DNA from: an uncultured Phascolarctobacterium sp.
GTDB lineage: Bacteria > Bacillota > Negativicutes > Acidaminococcales > Acidaminococcaceae
NCBI GenBank assembly: GCA_949288065.1
Contig: CASEIL010000003.1
Span: forward strand, 1-64,000
DNA: 64,000 bases
Direction of reading: 5' to 3'
The position numbers were made by a program, and so were the translations under genes. The notes below the pieces were generated by a model, which searched no databases, was not told where the DNA came from, and saw only the letters and a list, made by a program, of their open reading frames with translations. Shown piece after piece: positions 8,168 to 16,194 of the stretch (position 1 is the first letter of the stretch; every line of letters starts with the position of its first letter).

Positions 8168-9274
8168 TCAGCCTTCCTCCGGCATTTCCTGCAAGGTTAC
8201 CTGCAAGCTGCGCTCAATGCCCGCACGCAGCACCACAATTTCAACCACGTCGCCAACCTTCTTCTCGGCCAGTTTCGCGCGCAGGTCGGGCACGGTTTCC
8301 ACCTTCGCGCCGTCAAAGGTTAAAATAATGTCGCCGGGGCGCATGCCTGCATTGTAAACAGGGCCGCCGGTTACAATCTTCATTACAAAAATGCCGCCGT
8401 GCAAATCAAGGTCAAAGCCGTAGCGGGCGCTGATGTCCTTATCAATCAGGCTGGCGCCGATGTAGGGGCGCGCAATACGTCCGTGGTGTGCCAGCTCGTC
8501 AAGGATGGGTTTGGCAGAATTAACCGGGATGGCAAAGCCGATGCCCTCTACGCCGCTGACAGCAACTTTGGCAGAGTTAATGCCCACAACCTCGCCGTCG
8601 GCGTTAACCAGCGCGCCGCCGGAGTTACCGGGGTTAATGGCCGCGTCCGTCTGGATAAGGTTAAACTTGCGGTCGCCCAGCTCAATGGAACGGTTCAAAG
8701 CACTGATTACGCCCACCGTTACGCTGCCGCGGAACTCCAGCCCCAGCGGGTTGCCGATGGCAATAGCAGGCTCGCCCACCTGCAAGGTAGAAGAATCGCC
8801 GAAAGTAGCAACAGGCAAATCGCCGTCCACGTCAATTTTTACAACGGCCAGGTCGGTCGCTGCATCTGCGCCAAGCACCTTGCCCTTAACGCTGCGCCCG
8901 TCCGTAAGGCTTACAATAATTTCCTGCGCGCCTTCCACAACATGGTTGTTGGTGGCAATTAAGCCGCTTTTATCGTAAATAACGCCGCTGCCGGTGCCGC
9001 GCTCCGTAAGCTGCACGCGGTTAAAAAAGTCGCGCACATAGGCCTTGTTGGTAATGCCAACCACGGCGGGGCCAACCTTTTGCGCCGCCACAACCACCGG
9101 CGTGTTGCGCGCGTCCGAAAGCTTAACTTCCTGCGTGGCAGCCGCCTTGGGAGCCTGCTCCTGCTGCTGCGTTCCGGCCGTGTTGCCAATGCCGCAGCCG
9201 CCCAACAGCACGGCCGTGCTTAAAATACCGCACATAAATAAATTAAGCGATTTTTTTAAAATTGTCTTTTGCAT
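8168..9274 (-). CDS. htrA: HtrA/DegP-like trypsin-type serine protease with PDZ domain, lipoprotein
   Basis: A 368-residue S1C protease. The N-terminus has a lipoprotein signal with VLLGGC (Cys27), so it is probably anchored in the cell envelope. The catalytic triad is visible: His111 in NNHVVEGA, Asp141 in ATDLAVVKID and Ser218 in NPGNSGGAL. One C-terminal PDZ domain follows (about residues 270-360, PVYNAGMRPGDIILTFDGAK). It degrades or refolds misfolded envelope proteins, which fits an organism that secretes very large adhesins. ATG 9274 has GAGGGGTG upstream. It lies between walJ (12 nt upstream) and rlmH (directly downstream). Confidence 0.94.
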   Translation of the reverse strand: MQKTILKKSLNLFMCGILSTAVLLGGCGIGNTAGTQQQEQAPKAAATQEVKLSDARNTPVVVAAQKVGPAVVGITNKAYVRDFFNRVQLTERGTGSGVIYDKSGLIATNNHVVEGAQEIIVSLTDGRSVKGKVLGADAATDLAVVKIDVDGDLPVATFGDSSTLQVGEPAIAIGNPLGLEFRGSVTVGVISALNRSIELGDRKFNLIQTDAAINPGNSGGALVNADGEVVGINSAKVAVSGVEGIGFAIPVNSAKPILDELAHHGRIARPYIGASLIDKDISARYGFDLDLHGGIFVMKIVTGGPVYNAGMRPGDIILTFDGAKVETVPDLRAKLAEKKVGDVVEIVVLRAGIERSLQVTLQEMPEEG

Positions 9275-9286
9275 TTTTTACACCCC

Positions 9287-10063
9287 TCAATAATTTTTTA
9301 CTATCTCATCCTGGCTTGCCACATAAATTTGCGTGGCTTCGCCAAGTTCTTTTGCATCTAAAATGCCGCGCACAGTGCCAAGCGCCAGCTGCGACGTGTT
9401 GTTTTCCTGGCTAAGGTGCGCCAACACTACTTCGGCAGGCAGGCGCTCCATCTGCGAAAGCAGCCACCCGGCCGCCGCGTTGGAAAGATGCCCGCGCGTG
9501 CCCAAAATGCGCTGCTTCAGCGCGTAAGGGTAACTGCCCTTTTTCAGCATTTCCTCGTCGTGGTTCGCTTCCAGCACCAGCGTATCGGCACCGGCAACAT
9601 TCGTTTTAATCTCTTCCGTAATAAAGCCCACGTCCGTAAGGTACACGCAGCGCGCGCCGGCGTATTCAAACACATAGCCCAATGTACCAGCAGCGTCGTG
9701 CGGCACGTTAAAGCTGGTTATTTTCAGCCCGTCCGTTTGCAGGCACTTCGGCAAAAGGCGGCAGCAGGCACGCTCCATCTCGGTGCGCTGCGGCATATTG
9801 CGCCACGTCGCCTCGTTGGCAAACACCGGCAAATGCCACTTGCGGCTCAGCACCGGCAGCCCGTTAACATGGTCGCGGTGCTCGTGCGTCAGCAAAACGC
9901 CCTCCAAATTTTCGGGCGCCAGCCCCGCTTCCTTCAGCCTCTGCGTAAGCTGGCGGCAGCTAATGCCCGCATCAATTAAAAAACTTTTGCCGCCCGCGGT
10001 GATAACCGTGGCGTTGCCCTTACTGCCGCTGGCGAGTACGGAAATTTTAAACTCGCCCGTCAT
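9287..10063 (-). CDS. walJ: MBL-fold metallohydrolase, WalJ/YycJ family
   Basis: A 258-residue metallo-beta-lactamase-fold protein. The metal motif is LLTHEHRDHVNGL, with later ligands in FNVPHD, YLTDVG and LEANHD. The N-terminus FKISVLASGSKGNATVI is typical of YycJ/WalJ, linked to coordination of cell division with DNA replication in Firmicutes and resembling 5'-3' exonucleases. Its ATG overlaps the deoC stop by 4 nt (ATGA) and htrA follows 12 nt after its stop. The WalRK two-component genes usually found upstream are absent here; deoC takes their place. Confidence 0.9.
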   Translation of the reverse strand: MTGEFKISVLASGSKGNATVITAGGKSFLIDAGISCRQLTQRLKEAGLAPENLEGVLLTHEHRDHVNGLPVLSRKWHLPVFANEATWRNMPQRTEMERACCRLLPKCLQTDGLKITSFNVPHDAAGTLGYVFEYAGARCVYLTDVGFITEEIKTNVAGADTLVLEANHDEEMLKKGSYPYALKQRILGTRGHLSNAAAGWLLSQMERLPAEVVLAHLSQENNTSQLALGTVRGILDAKELGEATQIYVASQDEIVKNY

Positions 10064-10710
10064 GCTTCACCTGCGGCAATGGCTGCACCTGCGCTGGTGC
10101 CAATGCGGTCCGCACCTGCTTCCACCATCGCGCGCGCCGTTTCAGCATCGCGGATGCCGCCCGCAGCCTTAACCTTTAAGCCGTACTTATCGGCTTCCTC
10201 GCGCAGCAGCTTAACGTCCTCCACCGTTGCGCCGCACTTGCCAAAACCGGTGCTGGTTTTAACAAACTGCGCGCCCGCGTCCGCAATAATGCGGCAGGCC
10301 GTGCGTTTTTCGCGCGCCGTCAGGCAGGCAGCCTCGATTATAACCTTCACCGGGCAGGGCGCTGCCGCCTGCACCACGCGGCGGATGTCCTCCGTAACGG
10401 CGGCGTAATCGCCCGTTTTAAAGGCGGAAATATTCATTACCATATCAATCTCGTCGGCGTGTTCCTCCACAGCGGTTTTCGCCTCCAGCGCCTTAACGCA
10501 GCTAAAGGTTACGCCCAGCGGAAAGCCCACCACCGTAACAACCTTCACGTTAGTGCCCTGCAAAAGGTGTTTAGCCAGCGGCACATAGCACGGGTTAACG
10601 CACACGGCGTACAGCTTGTGCTCTGCCGCCTCGTCGCACAGGCGCATAATGTCCTTCACGGTTGCCTCCGGCTTTAATAATGTATGTTCAATTCTTTGGG
10701 CAAGCTCCAT
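10060..10710 (-). CDS. deoC: Deoxyribose-phosphate aldolase
   Basis: A 216-residue class I aldolase that splits 2-deoxyribose-5-phosphate into glyceraldehyde-3-phosphate and acetaldehyde. The Schiff-base lysine is Lys151 in FVKTSTGFG; the partner residues are Asp89 in DEIDMVMN and Lys181 in KVKAAGGIR. The N-terminus IEHTLLKPEAT is also typical. ATG 10710 is preceded by GGGAGTG; an extended -10 (TGCTATAAT) lies about 40 nt further upstream. It is first in an operon with walJ, htrA and rlmH. No other nucleoside catabolism genes are nearby. Confidence 0.95.
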   Translation of the reverse strand: MELAQRIEHTLLKPEATVKDIMRLCDEAAEHKLYAVCVNPCYVPLAKHLLQGTNVKVVTVVGFPLGVTFSCVKALEAKTAVEEHADEIDMVMNISAFKTGDYAAVTEDIRRVVQAAAPCPVKVIIEAACLTAREKRTACRIIADAGAQFVKTSTGFGKCGATVEDVKLLREEADKYGLKVKAAGGIRDAETARAMVEAGADRIGTSAGAAIAAGEA

Positions 10711-10807
10711 TTTATTTCACTCCCGTTGATACTTTTATACCATATAATTATAGCAAAACTTTGGCATTTAGGATTGATAAAAAAGTAAATTTTTATGAAA
10801 CTTTCAC

Positions 10808-10837
10808 GCAAAAACAAACGGGACCCCAAAGGGTCCC
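10808..10837 (-). terminator. Intrinsic terminator of perR
   Basis: GGGACCC and GGGTCCC form a short strong stem; read on the minus strand it is followed by GTTTGTTTTTG. It lies about 10 nt after the perR stop. Confidence 0.75.
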
Positions 10838-10846
10838 TCGCCTAAA

Positions 10847-11272
10847 TTAATGCTTTTTGCGGCAATCCTCGCACACACCGTAAAAATAAAACTGGTGCCC
10901 GCTCAGCTTATAGCCGCTGTGTTTTTCAGCGTCGTGCATAATGCCGCTTGCGTCAACATTAAACAAATCCTCAACTTTGCCGCAACAGGTGCACTGCACA
11001 TGGTGATGGTCGCTGGTATCCGCGTCATAGCGGAAGCTGTCCTCACCGGTATTAATAATCTGAATAACGTGCAGCCTGTTCAAAATCTCTACGGTTTTAT
11101 AAACAGTGGCAAAACTCATAGAAGGGTATTTGGGGCGCAGCGTTTTGTACAGCATCTCGGCGCTGGGATGCTCGTGCGTTGCCGCCAGAGTTTCGTACAC
11201 GGCAAGGCGCTGCGGCGTAACCTTATAGCCATTCTCGCGCAAAATGGCAGTCAGCTCGCTGTTAGTTAACAT
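10847..11272 (-). CDS. perR: Fur family transcriptional regulator, PerR-like
   Basis: A 141-residue Fur-family repressor. The N-terminal winged helix (NGYKVTPQRLAVYETLAA, FATVYKTVEIL) binds DNA. The dimer/metal domain has histidines in SDHHHVQC and two CxxC zinc motifs (CTCC and CEDC). GKVEDLF places an Asp where PerR has its diagnostic iron ligand and Fur has Glu, so a peroxide-sensing PerR is more likely than Fur or Zur. ATG 11272 has GGAGGAG upstream and a consensus promoter lies 60-90 nt away. It is transcribed alone. Targets cannot be read here. Confidence 0.85.
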   Translation of the reverse strand: MLTNSELTAILRENGYKVTPQRLAVYETLAATHEHPSAEMLYKTLRPKYPSMSFATVYKTVEILNRLHVIQIINTGEDSFRYDADTSDHHHVQCTCCGKVEDLFNVDASGIMHDAEKHSGYKLSGHQFYFYGVCEDCRKKH

Positions 11273-11332
11273 AGGCTCCTCCTTTCCGCCCCGCCTTACG
11301 GCGATGCAGATTAAAGCTGTTTTTTCACAATA

Positions 11333-11361
11333 ATTATATTAAATAGCCTTTTTTCTGTCAA
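11333..11361 (-). promoter_or_regulatory. Consensus promoter of perR
   Basis: On the minus strand TTGACA (11356-11361) and TATAAT (11333-11338) are separated by exactly 17 bp, a perfect sigma-70 match. An AT-rich near-palindrome overlaps the -10 and could be an autoregulatory site, but the match to a Per box is weak. Confidence 0.8.
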
Positions 11362-11416
11362 TATTAATTATCCGTTGACAAAAATATTTCACATTATATT
11401 GTTTCGCTTGCGCGAT

Positions 11417-11459
11417 AAAAATAACCGGTCTTGCGTTTAGTAAGGCCGGTTATTTTTTC
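11417..11459. terminator. Bidirectional intrinsic terminator between perR and repeat C
   Basis: AATAACCGGTCTT and AAGGCCGGTTATT form a 13-bp stem with one G-U pair, with TTTTTT after it on the plus strand and TTTTTA on the minus strand. No gene ends next to it. Confidence 0.75.
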
Positions 11460-11470
11460 CTTCTTTTTAT

Positions 11471-12080
11471 TTTTGTTAGTATCTTTGTATAAAGGATAAT
11501 GCTTTTTAATTTTTACTATATCATTCATCTTCATTCTTTTGACTGAGCAAAAGAACGAAGCAAGAAAACTCCCGCTCCTGCAAAAAATTTAACCGCTCCG
11601 TATCAGATAAGTTTGCCACTTGCAGCGCCTGCGGAACTCGCTTGCTACGCAAGCTCAAACATCCTCGGCAAATGCTGCAAGTGCCTTTTGATGTAAAACC
11701 TCCGCTGATTTTTTGAAAGTCGCGGCTCCGCCCAAATTCGTACTTGGATTATATTTTATTTTGGGTAAATTGTTACCATACTTTTAAAAGACAATTTCTA
11801 GAGTACGATATGCGTTTATCTAACTTTAAAATTGAAAAGTATGACGCTCGGCAGTACGCGGCATCGGATTTTAGCAACATTTACTAAAAAGCAACTGCAA
11901 AAATCGTGTCTGAACGAAGTGAATCTCGAATTTTTGCAGTTGCTTGCAAACATTGTTGCGTTAAAAAATCCGCTTAGCCGCGGAACTTTCTTGGTTCGTT
12001 CTTTGGTTACAAAGAATGAACAATAAGCAATAAAATTAAATATAAAAACATTATCCTTCATACAAAGCCGAATACAAAAT
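11471..12080. mobile_element. MITE-like intergenic repeat, copy C
   Basis: About 610 bp, same orientation as copy A and highly similar over most of its length. Terminal inverted repeats: CTTTGTATAAAGGATAATG at the left and CTTTGTATGAAGGATAATG read in reverse at the right, followed by the ATTCTTTTGAC...AAAAGAAC arm. The internal hairpin GCAACTGCAAAAAT...ATTTTTGCAGTTGC (11891-11943) is a perfect stem here. It lies between perR and the lysO pair, bordered by intrinsic terminators. The longest frames inside (64 and 110 codons) are not conserved between copies and look like chance. Confidence 0.75.
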
Positions 12081-12172
12081 GAGCAAAAAGTTAATACAAA
12101 CGCATTTACGTAACTGCAAAGACTAAAACAAAACAAACAAAGCCACAATCAAAATCCGCACAGCGGTAAAAT

Positions 12173-12204
12173 AAAAAATCCCGCCTTTACAGGCAGGATT
12201 TTTT
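12173..12204. terminator. Intrinsic terminator of the lysO pair
   Basis: AATCC-C-GCCT / AGGC-A-GGATT stem with one mismatch, A run on one side and T run on the other; it overlaps the stop codon of the minus-strand gene. Confidence 0.75.
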
Positions 12205-12805
12205 ATTTCATACTCAACAGCCACGATAGCAGCACCGGCACTATTAAGGTGAGCACTAAACCGTTAATGAAGGAGTACATGCCGACGTGCAGGTTGGTGT
12301 ATTTTATTACCACCGGCAGGCCGCTGTCCATGGTCGCCGCGCCGCTGGGGGCCAGCGCCAAAAGCTTATGCACGCGCACTAAAAGCGGTATTAAAAAGAA
12401 GGCGGAAAGCTCGCGCAGCATATTTGCCAAAAACGACACAGTGCCAATTTCCGTGCTGTACACGGCGCTGATAAGCACCGATGAAAAGCTGTACCACCCC
12501 AGCCCGCTGCCGATAAGCACAGCGTCGTAAAAGCTCAGCCCTGCCGCCATGCCCAAAAGCGCCGCCCCGCCGATGCTGCCCGCCGCCACCGCCACAGGCA
12601 CGCTCAGCGCCAGCACGGCACTGTGCCAGTTGCACACACGCTTTAAAATGTCGCGGTTACTGCCAATTTCAATACCAGCAATAAACACCATAATGTCCAG
12701 CGCCGTCATTAAAATAACATCCAGCGTGTCCTTCACGCCCACGTCCAAAAACAAATACCCCGCCGCCATGCCGGAAAGCAGCGCCGCGCCAATCATCATA
12801 ATCAC
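12203..12805 (-). CDS. LysO family lysine exporter, C-terminal core subunit (DUF340)
   Basis: A 200-residue membrane protein matching the C-terminal core of LysO/YbjE: FIAGIEIGSNRDIL, SGLGWYSFSSVLIS, FLANMLRELSAFFLIPLLVR, SGAATMDSGLPVV and SFINGLVLTLIVPVLLSW align with the conserved motifs of the ~300-residue enterobacterial lysine exporter. The missing N-terminal part is encoded by the preceding gene, whose stop overlaps this ATG by 4 nt. Substrate (lysine or toxic analogues) is inferred from the family. Confidence 0.82.
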   Translation of the reverse strand: MIMMIGAALLSGMAAGYLFLDVGVKDTLDVILMTALDIMVFIAGIEIGSNRDILKRVCNWHSAVLALSVPVAVAAGSIGGAALLGMAAGLSFYDAVLIGSGLGWYSFSSVLISAVYSTEIGTVSFLANMLRELSAFFLIPLLVRVHKLLALAPSGAATMDSGLPVVIKYTNLHVGMYSFINGLVLTLIVPVLLSWLLSMK

Positions 12806-13104
12806 TGCGCTTCACCGTCCTCTGCCACAACATCCGCCGGGCGGGCAATAAATTTTGTCACCAAAAACAGGCAGGCAATGCTGCCTACAACCGCGCCGCA
12901 CGCCACTGCGCCCGCCTGCACGCCAAGCGTACCAAGTTTAGCCAAAAGCGCATCGTCGCAGCCAATTTTGGCGCCCAGGCAAAACAGCATTACACCCAGA
13001 CACGCGGTAGAAAGTTTATTTAAATAAAACTTAACTTTATAGCTTAACAAATTTAAAAGCCCAATGGCGATGCCTGCCGCAATCGCCAGCATAATTTCCT
13101 GCAT
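12802..13104 (-). CDS. LysO family protein, N-terminal subunit (DUF340)
   Basis: A 100-residue membrane protein starting at ATG 13104 after GGAGGGG (an in-frame ATG at 13140 lacks a ribosome site and lies in the fakA terminator). It has three or so helices, with LNLLSYKVKFYLNKLSTACL and LGVMLFCLGAKIGCDDALL resembling the N-terminal DUF340 segment of LysO. It overlaps the core subunit by 4 nt, so both halves are made together and probably assemble into one exporter. Confidence 0.72.
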   Translation of the reverse strand: MQEIMLAIAAGIAIGLLNLLSYKVKFYLNKLSTACLGVMLFCLGAKIGCDDALLAKLGTLGVQAGAVACGAVVGSIACLFLVTKFIARPADVVAEDGEAQ

Positions 13105-13115
13105 AAGTCCCCTCC

Positions 13116-13147
13116 AAAATAAAAGGCATGCGGCGTGCATGCCTTAA
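13116..13147 (-). terminator. Intrinsic terminator of the degV-M48-fakA operon
   Basis: AAGGCATGC and GCATGCCTT form a 9-bp stem, followed on the minus strand by TTTTATTTT. Confidence 0.75.
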
Positions 13148-13152
13148 AGTTT

Positions 13153-14772
13153 TTATTCAAGCGTTATAATCAGCGGATACAGCGGCTGCGCGCCGTTTAA
13201 AACTTGTACCTCTGCCCCGGGGCAGATTTTTTCAAGCTCTGCCGCCGCAAGCTGCGCCTCGCTTTCAGTAATATCGCTGCCGTAGTACAGCGTTAAAAGC
13301 TCCCACTCGCCCGCTGCCTGCCCGACGGCTTTGGCGGCTGCCTCGTTTAAGCTGCTGCCGGTGCAGACGATTTTGTTTTCCAGTAAGCCGATATAGCTGC
13401 CCTTTTTAATTTCCATGCCGTTCACAACGCTGTCGCGCACTGCTGTGCTTACCGCTGCGCAGTGCGCCGTTTGTGCGGCAAGGGTCATCTCGTCGGTGTT
13501 GGTCTGTATATCCGCCTCGGCGTCAAACGCCAAAATGGCGGCAATGCCCTGCGCTAAATTCACCGTTGGCACATAGCTTACGCGGTCCGCGCCTAAAAGT
13601 TTCTGCGCCTGCTGCGCCGCCAGCACAATGTTTTTGTTGTTGGGCAAAATAATGTATTTGCTGTACGCGCCGTTTTCAATGGCGTGCACAAACTCCTCCA
13701 CGGGCGGGTTCATGCTCTGCCCGCCGCTGATAATATCCGTTACGCCCTGCGCCAGCATAATTTTGGCAATGCCGCTGCCTGCCGCCACGCTTACAAGCCC
13801 CACGCCGTCCTTTTTGGGCTGCTCGTCCGGCGCGGCGCTGAACACGCGGTGCTCGTGCTGCTCGGCCATGTTGTCAATTTTAATATCGTGCAGTGTGCCC
13901 CAGCTTAAGCCCTGCTGCAAAACCGTGCCCGGGTTCGCGGTGTGAATGTGCACCTTCACAATATCGTCCATCGCCGCCACAATCAGCGAGTTGCCCAGCG
14001 GCAACAGTGCCGCGCGCACCGTTTTTTCGTCCACGGCAGCGTTTTTAATAATAAACTCCGTGCAGTAGGGGTTGGTTAAATCCACTTCCTCTGCGGGCAG
14101 CTCCGCCTGGGCGGATATTGCGCCCGACGGTACGGAAACCTCTTCCGCCGTGCCGGCAAGGCCGTTTAAGCAGCCCTGCAAAAATACGATTAAGCCCTGC
14201 CCGCCTGCATCAACCACGCCTGCCGCCTTCAGCGCAGGCAAAAGCTCCGGCGTGCGGGCCAGTTCTGCCTTGCCGCCTGCAATGGCCTCCGTTAAAATTT
14301 CGGCAAAATCCTCGCCGCGGCGCACTGCGTGGTACGCCGCCTTGGCAATGCCGCGCGCCACAGTTAAAATGGTGCCCTCCACGGGCTTGGCCACGCTGCG
14401 GTAGGCATACAAAATGCCAAACTGAAACGCCTTGCCCAGCTCGTTGCCGGTAATGCGCTCCTTGCCTGCCAGCCCGCGCCCAATGCCGCGCAAAAGCTGC
14501 GAAAGTATTACGCCGCTGTTGCCGCGCGCGCCCATAATGGCGCTTTTGGCAGCCGCTGCACCCACCTCCGCTGCCGATGCCGTATCAAGCGGCGTTAAAG
14601 CCCGGTGCACAGCCTCCATCGTGCGCATCATGTTCGTGCCCGTGTCGCCGTCCGGCACGGGGAACACGTTTAAATCGTCAATCTGCTTGTAACCCGCCGC
14701 AAATGCAGCGTAAGCGCCCAGCAGCATCTTTTTTATGTCGTGGCCGTCAATAACGGCAGTTTGTACTGTCAT
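13153..14772 (-). CDS. fakA: DAK2 domain fatty acid kinase FakA-like (YloV family)
   Basis: A 539-residue protein. The N-terminal DhaL-type ATP-binding domain (residues ~1-200) has NVFPVPDGDTGTNMMRTM, where the Asp residues bind Mg-ATP, and GARGNSGVILSQLLRG. A middle domain and a C-terminal domain with IILPNNKNIVLAAQQAQ complete the FakA/YloV architecture. FakA phosphorylates fatty acids held by a FakB (DegV) protein so that exogenous fatty acids enter phospholipids. ATG 14772 follows GGAGG. Two genes upstream in the same direction is a DegV protein, the expected partner. Confidence 0.88.
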   Translation of the reverse strand: MTVQTAVIDGHDIKKMLLGAYAAFAAGYKQIDDLNVFPVPDGDTGTNMMRTMEAVHRALTPLDTASAAEVGAAAAKSAIMGARGNSGVILSQLLRGIGRGLAGKERITGNELGKAFQFGILYAYRSVAKPVEGTILTVARGIAKAAYHAVRRGEDFAEILTEAIAGGKAELARTPELLPALKAAGVVDAGGQGLIVFLQGCLNGLAGTAEEVSVPSGAISAQAELPAEEVDLTNPYCTEFIIKNAAVDEKTVRAALLPLGNSLIVAAMDDIVKVHIHTANPGTVLQQGLSWGTLHDIKIDNMAEQHEHRVFSAAPDEQPKKDGVGLVSVAAGSGIAKIMLAQGVTDIISGGQSMNPPVEEFVHAIENGAYSKYIILPNNKNIVLAAQQAQKLLGADRVSYVPTVNLAQGIAAILAFDAEADIQTNTDEMTLAAQTAHCAAVSTAVRDSVVNGMEIKKGSYIGLLENKIVCTGSSLNEAAAKAVGQAAGEWELLTLYYGSDITESEAQLAAAELEKICPGAEVQVLNGAQPLYPLIITLE

Positions 14773-14846
14773 ATTATTCCTCCGCTCTGCGCCGCAGCGC
14801 AAAACAATTTATTTTTCGCCTGCCGCAGCAAGCGTTCAATCCCTTT

Positions 14847-16178
14847 TTATTCCGGCACAGGCGTGCGCGTTAAAATGTGCGCTGCAAACTCCTGCCTTGC
14901 CAATTTTCTAAACTCGTCCGTGCTTACTAATTGCAGCTTTTCGCAGCCTGCTGCCGCTGCCAGCTCCAGCAAACGCTTCCGGCCTGCTTCCGCAACAAGC
15001 TCCGGTTCAAAAATATCCCAGGCCGCCGTGCATTCCTTCGGCTCCGGCGTGCCCGTTACCGCAAGCGCGTTTTTAATGCGCTGCGCCGTTGTGGGGTGGC
15101 TGCCGTATTCCCCGCCGGCTTCTTCTTCCAGCACGTCGTCAAGGCCGGCAGGCGGGTTTAATATCGTCAGCGCGTCAAAGCTCAGCCTGTCGGCAAGCTC
15201 AAAATAATCCTCAATTTTTTCGTAGCCTGCCCAGTAATCCTCCGGGCACTTGCCTTCCTCGCGCATAAAATTGCTTACCAGCTGCTCGTATAATTTGTGC
15301 CTTTCAGTAAGCCAGTCCAGCTTAAGCTGGGATGATATAAACGCAGCCGTACTAACAGCGCGGCAGGCAATAAGGTCGGCGTCCAGCTCCGTTTGCCGCT
15401 GCAAAGCCGTATAACCGCGCTCCACAAAGCCGTACATGGCGGACGTCATACGCTTAACCAGCCCGATAAGAAAGTGCAGCACTTTGCCGTAGCCGCTCCA
15501 AAACGCAAAATCCGAATTGCGCCATTTATCAATCAGGCTGTCAAATTTATCGCGGGTGTAAACCAAATCCGCCAAAATGGCCATGGTAACGCCAATGGCA
15601 GGGGCCAGCTTCATCGTCCTTTGCGAAAAATGCCCCAGCTCGTGCGCCAGCACCACCCTGAATTCGTCGATATTGGCATCGCGGCACAGCCCCAGCCCAA
15701 TTTCCATATCCTTGCCCACGGGCAAAAACAAGCGCCAAAAGCCCTTGCTGTAAAAAACGGCGGCGTTAACCTCTTCCGTTAGGTAAACGTGTTTGGGCAT
15801 GGGCACACCGATGTTTTCAGCCAGCTCGCGCAAATAGTAAAACAACAGCGGGCAGTCCTCTTCCTCAACCTCTATACCCCTGCTTTTAGCGCCGCTGCTG
15901 AAGCTGAAAAGCGGCTTAATAAGGTAAAAGCCCAGCGTACCGGCAAACGCCCACAAAGCAGCCAGCCCCAGCACCGCTGCGGCGGCAGTTTTGTAGTGCC
16001 GCCCTTCGGCAAAGCCGGTAAGTATAATGCAGCTTACATAATACGCGGCATATAACACGGCCAGCCCCACAGCAATTAAAAGCACATAGTACAGCACAAA
16101 TACTGCCAGCCTTAGCAGCACGCCAATAGCTGCGCCTGTTAAATTAATGCTTTCCTTACTGCGGCCAGCCTCTGCCAT
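14847..16178 (-). CDS. M48 family membrane metallopeptidase
   Basis: A 443-residue protein with an N-terminal membrane region (two or three helices, residues ~15-95) and a zinc protease domain. The HExxH motif is at residues 179-183 (LAHELGHFSQRT), with the third ligand Glu probably in TELDAD about 80 residues later, as in HtpX/Ste24-type M48 peptidases. The C-terminal region is rich in Glu and has GSHPTTAQRIKNAL, the HPxxxxRI motif of M48 enzymes. It lies between degV (fakB-like) and fakA, all on the minus strand. A link to membrane lipid homeostasis is inference from position only. Confidence 0.88.
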   Translation of the reverse strand: MAEAGRSKESINLTGAAIGVLLRLAVFVLYYVLLIAVGLAVLYAAYYVSCIILTGFAEGRHYKTAAAAVLGLAALWAFAGTLGFYLIKPLFSFSSGAKSRGIEVEEEDCPLLFYYLRELAENIGVPMPKHVYLTEEVNAAVFYSKGFWRLFLPVGKDMEIGLGLCRDANIDEFRVVLAHELGHFSQRTMKLAPAIGVTMAILADLVYTRDKFDSLIDKWRNSDFAFWSGYGKVLHFLIGLVKRMTSAMYGFVERGYTALQRQTELDADLIACRAVSTAAFISSQLKLDWLTERHKLYEQLVSNFMREEGKCPEDYWAGYEKIEDYFELADRLSFDALTILNPPAGLDDVLEEEAGGEYGSHPTTAQRIKNALAVTGTPEPKECTAAWDIFEPELVAEAGRKRLLELAAAAGCEKLQLVSTDEFRKLARQEFAAHILTRTPVPE

Positions 16179-16194
16179 TTTTATGCCCCCAAAC

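Noticed and set aside
10847-11272. Zur or Fur instead of PerR
   Set aside because: The Asp in GKVEDLF and the separate promoter without a clear Fur box favour PerR, although only biochemistry would settle it.
4411-12080. rRNA or tRNA-derived remnants or large known ncRNAs in the repeats
   Set aside because: No rRNA or tRNA motifs seen and the terminal inverted repeats point to a mobile element; similarity to a known large RNA class could not be tested without a search.
11816-12148. 110-codon minus-strand frame in repeat C
   Set aside because: Cys/Phe-rich chance translation of the repeat, without ribosome site and not open in the other copies.
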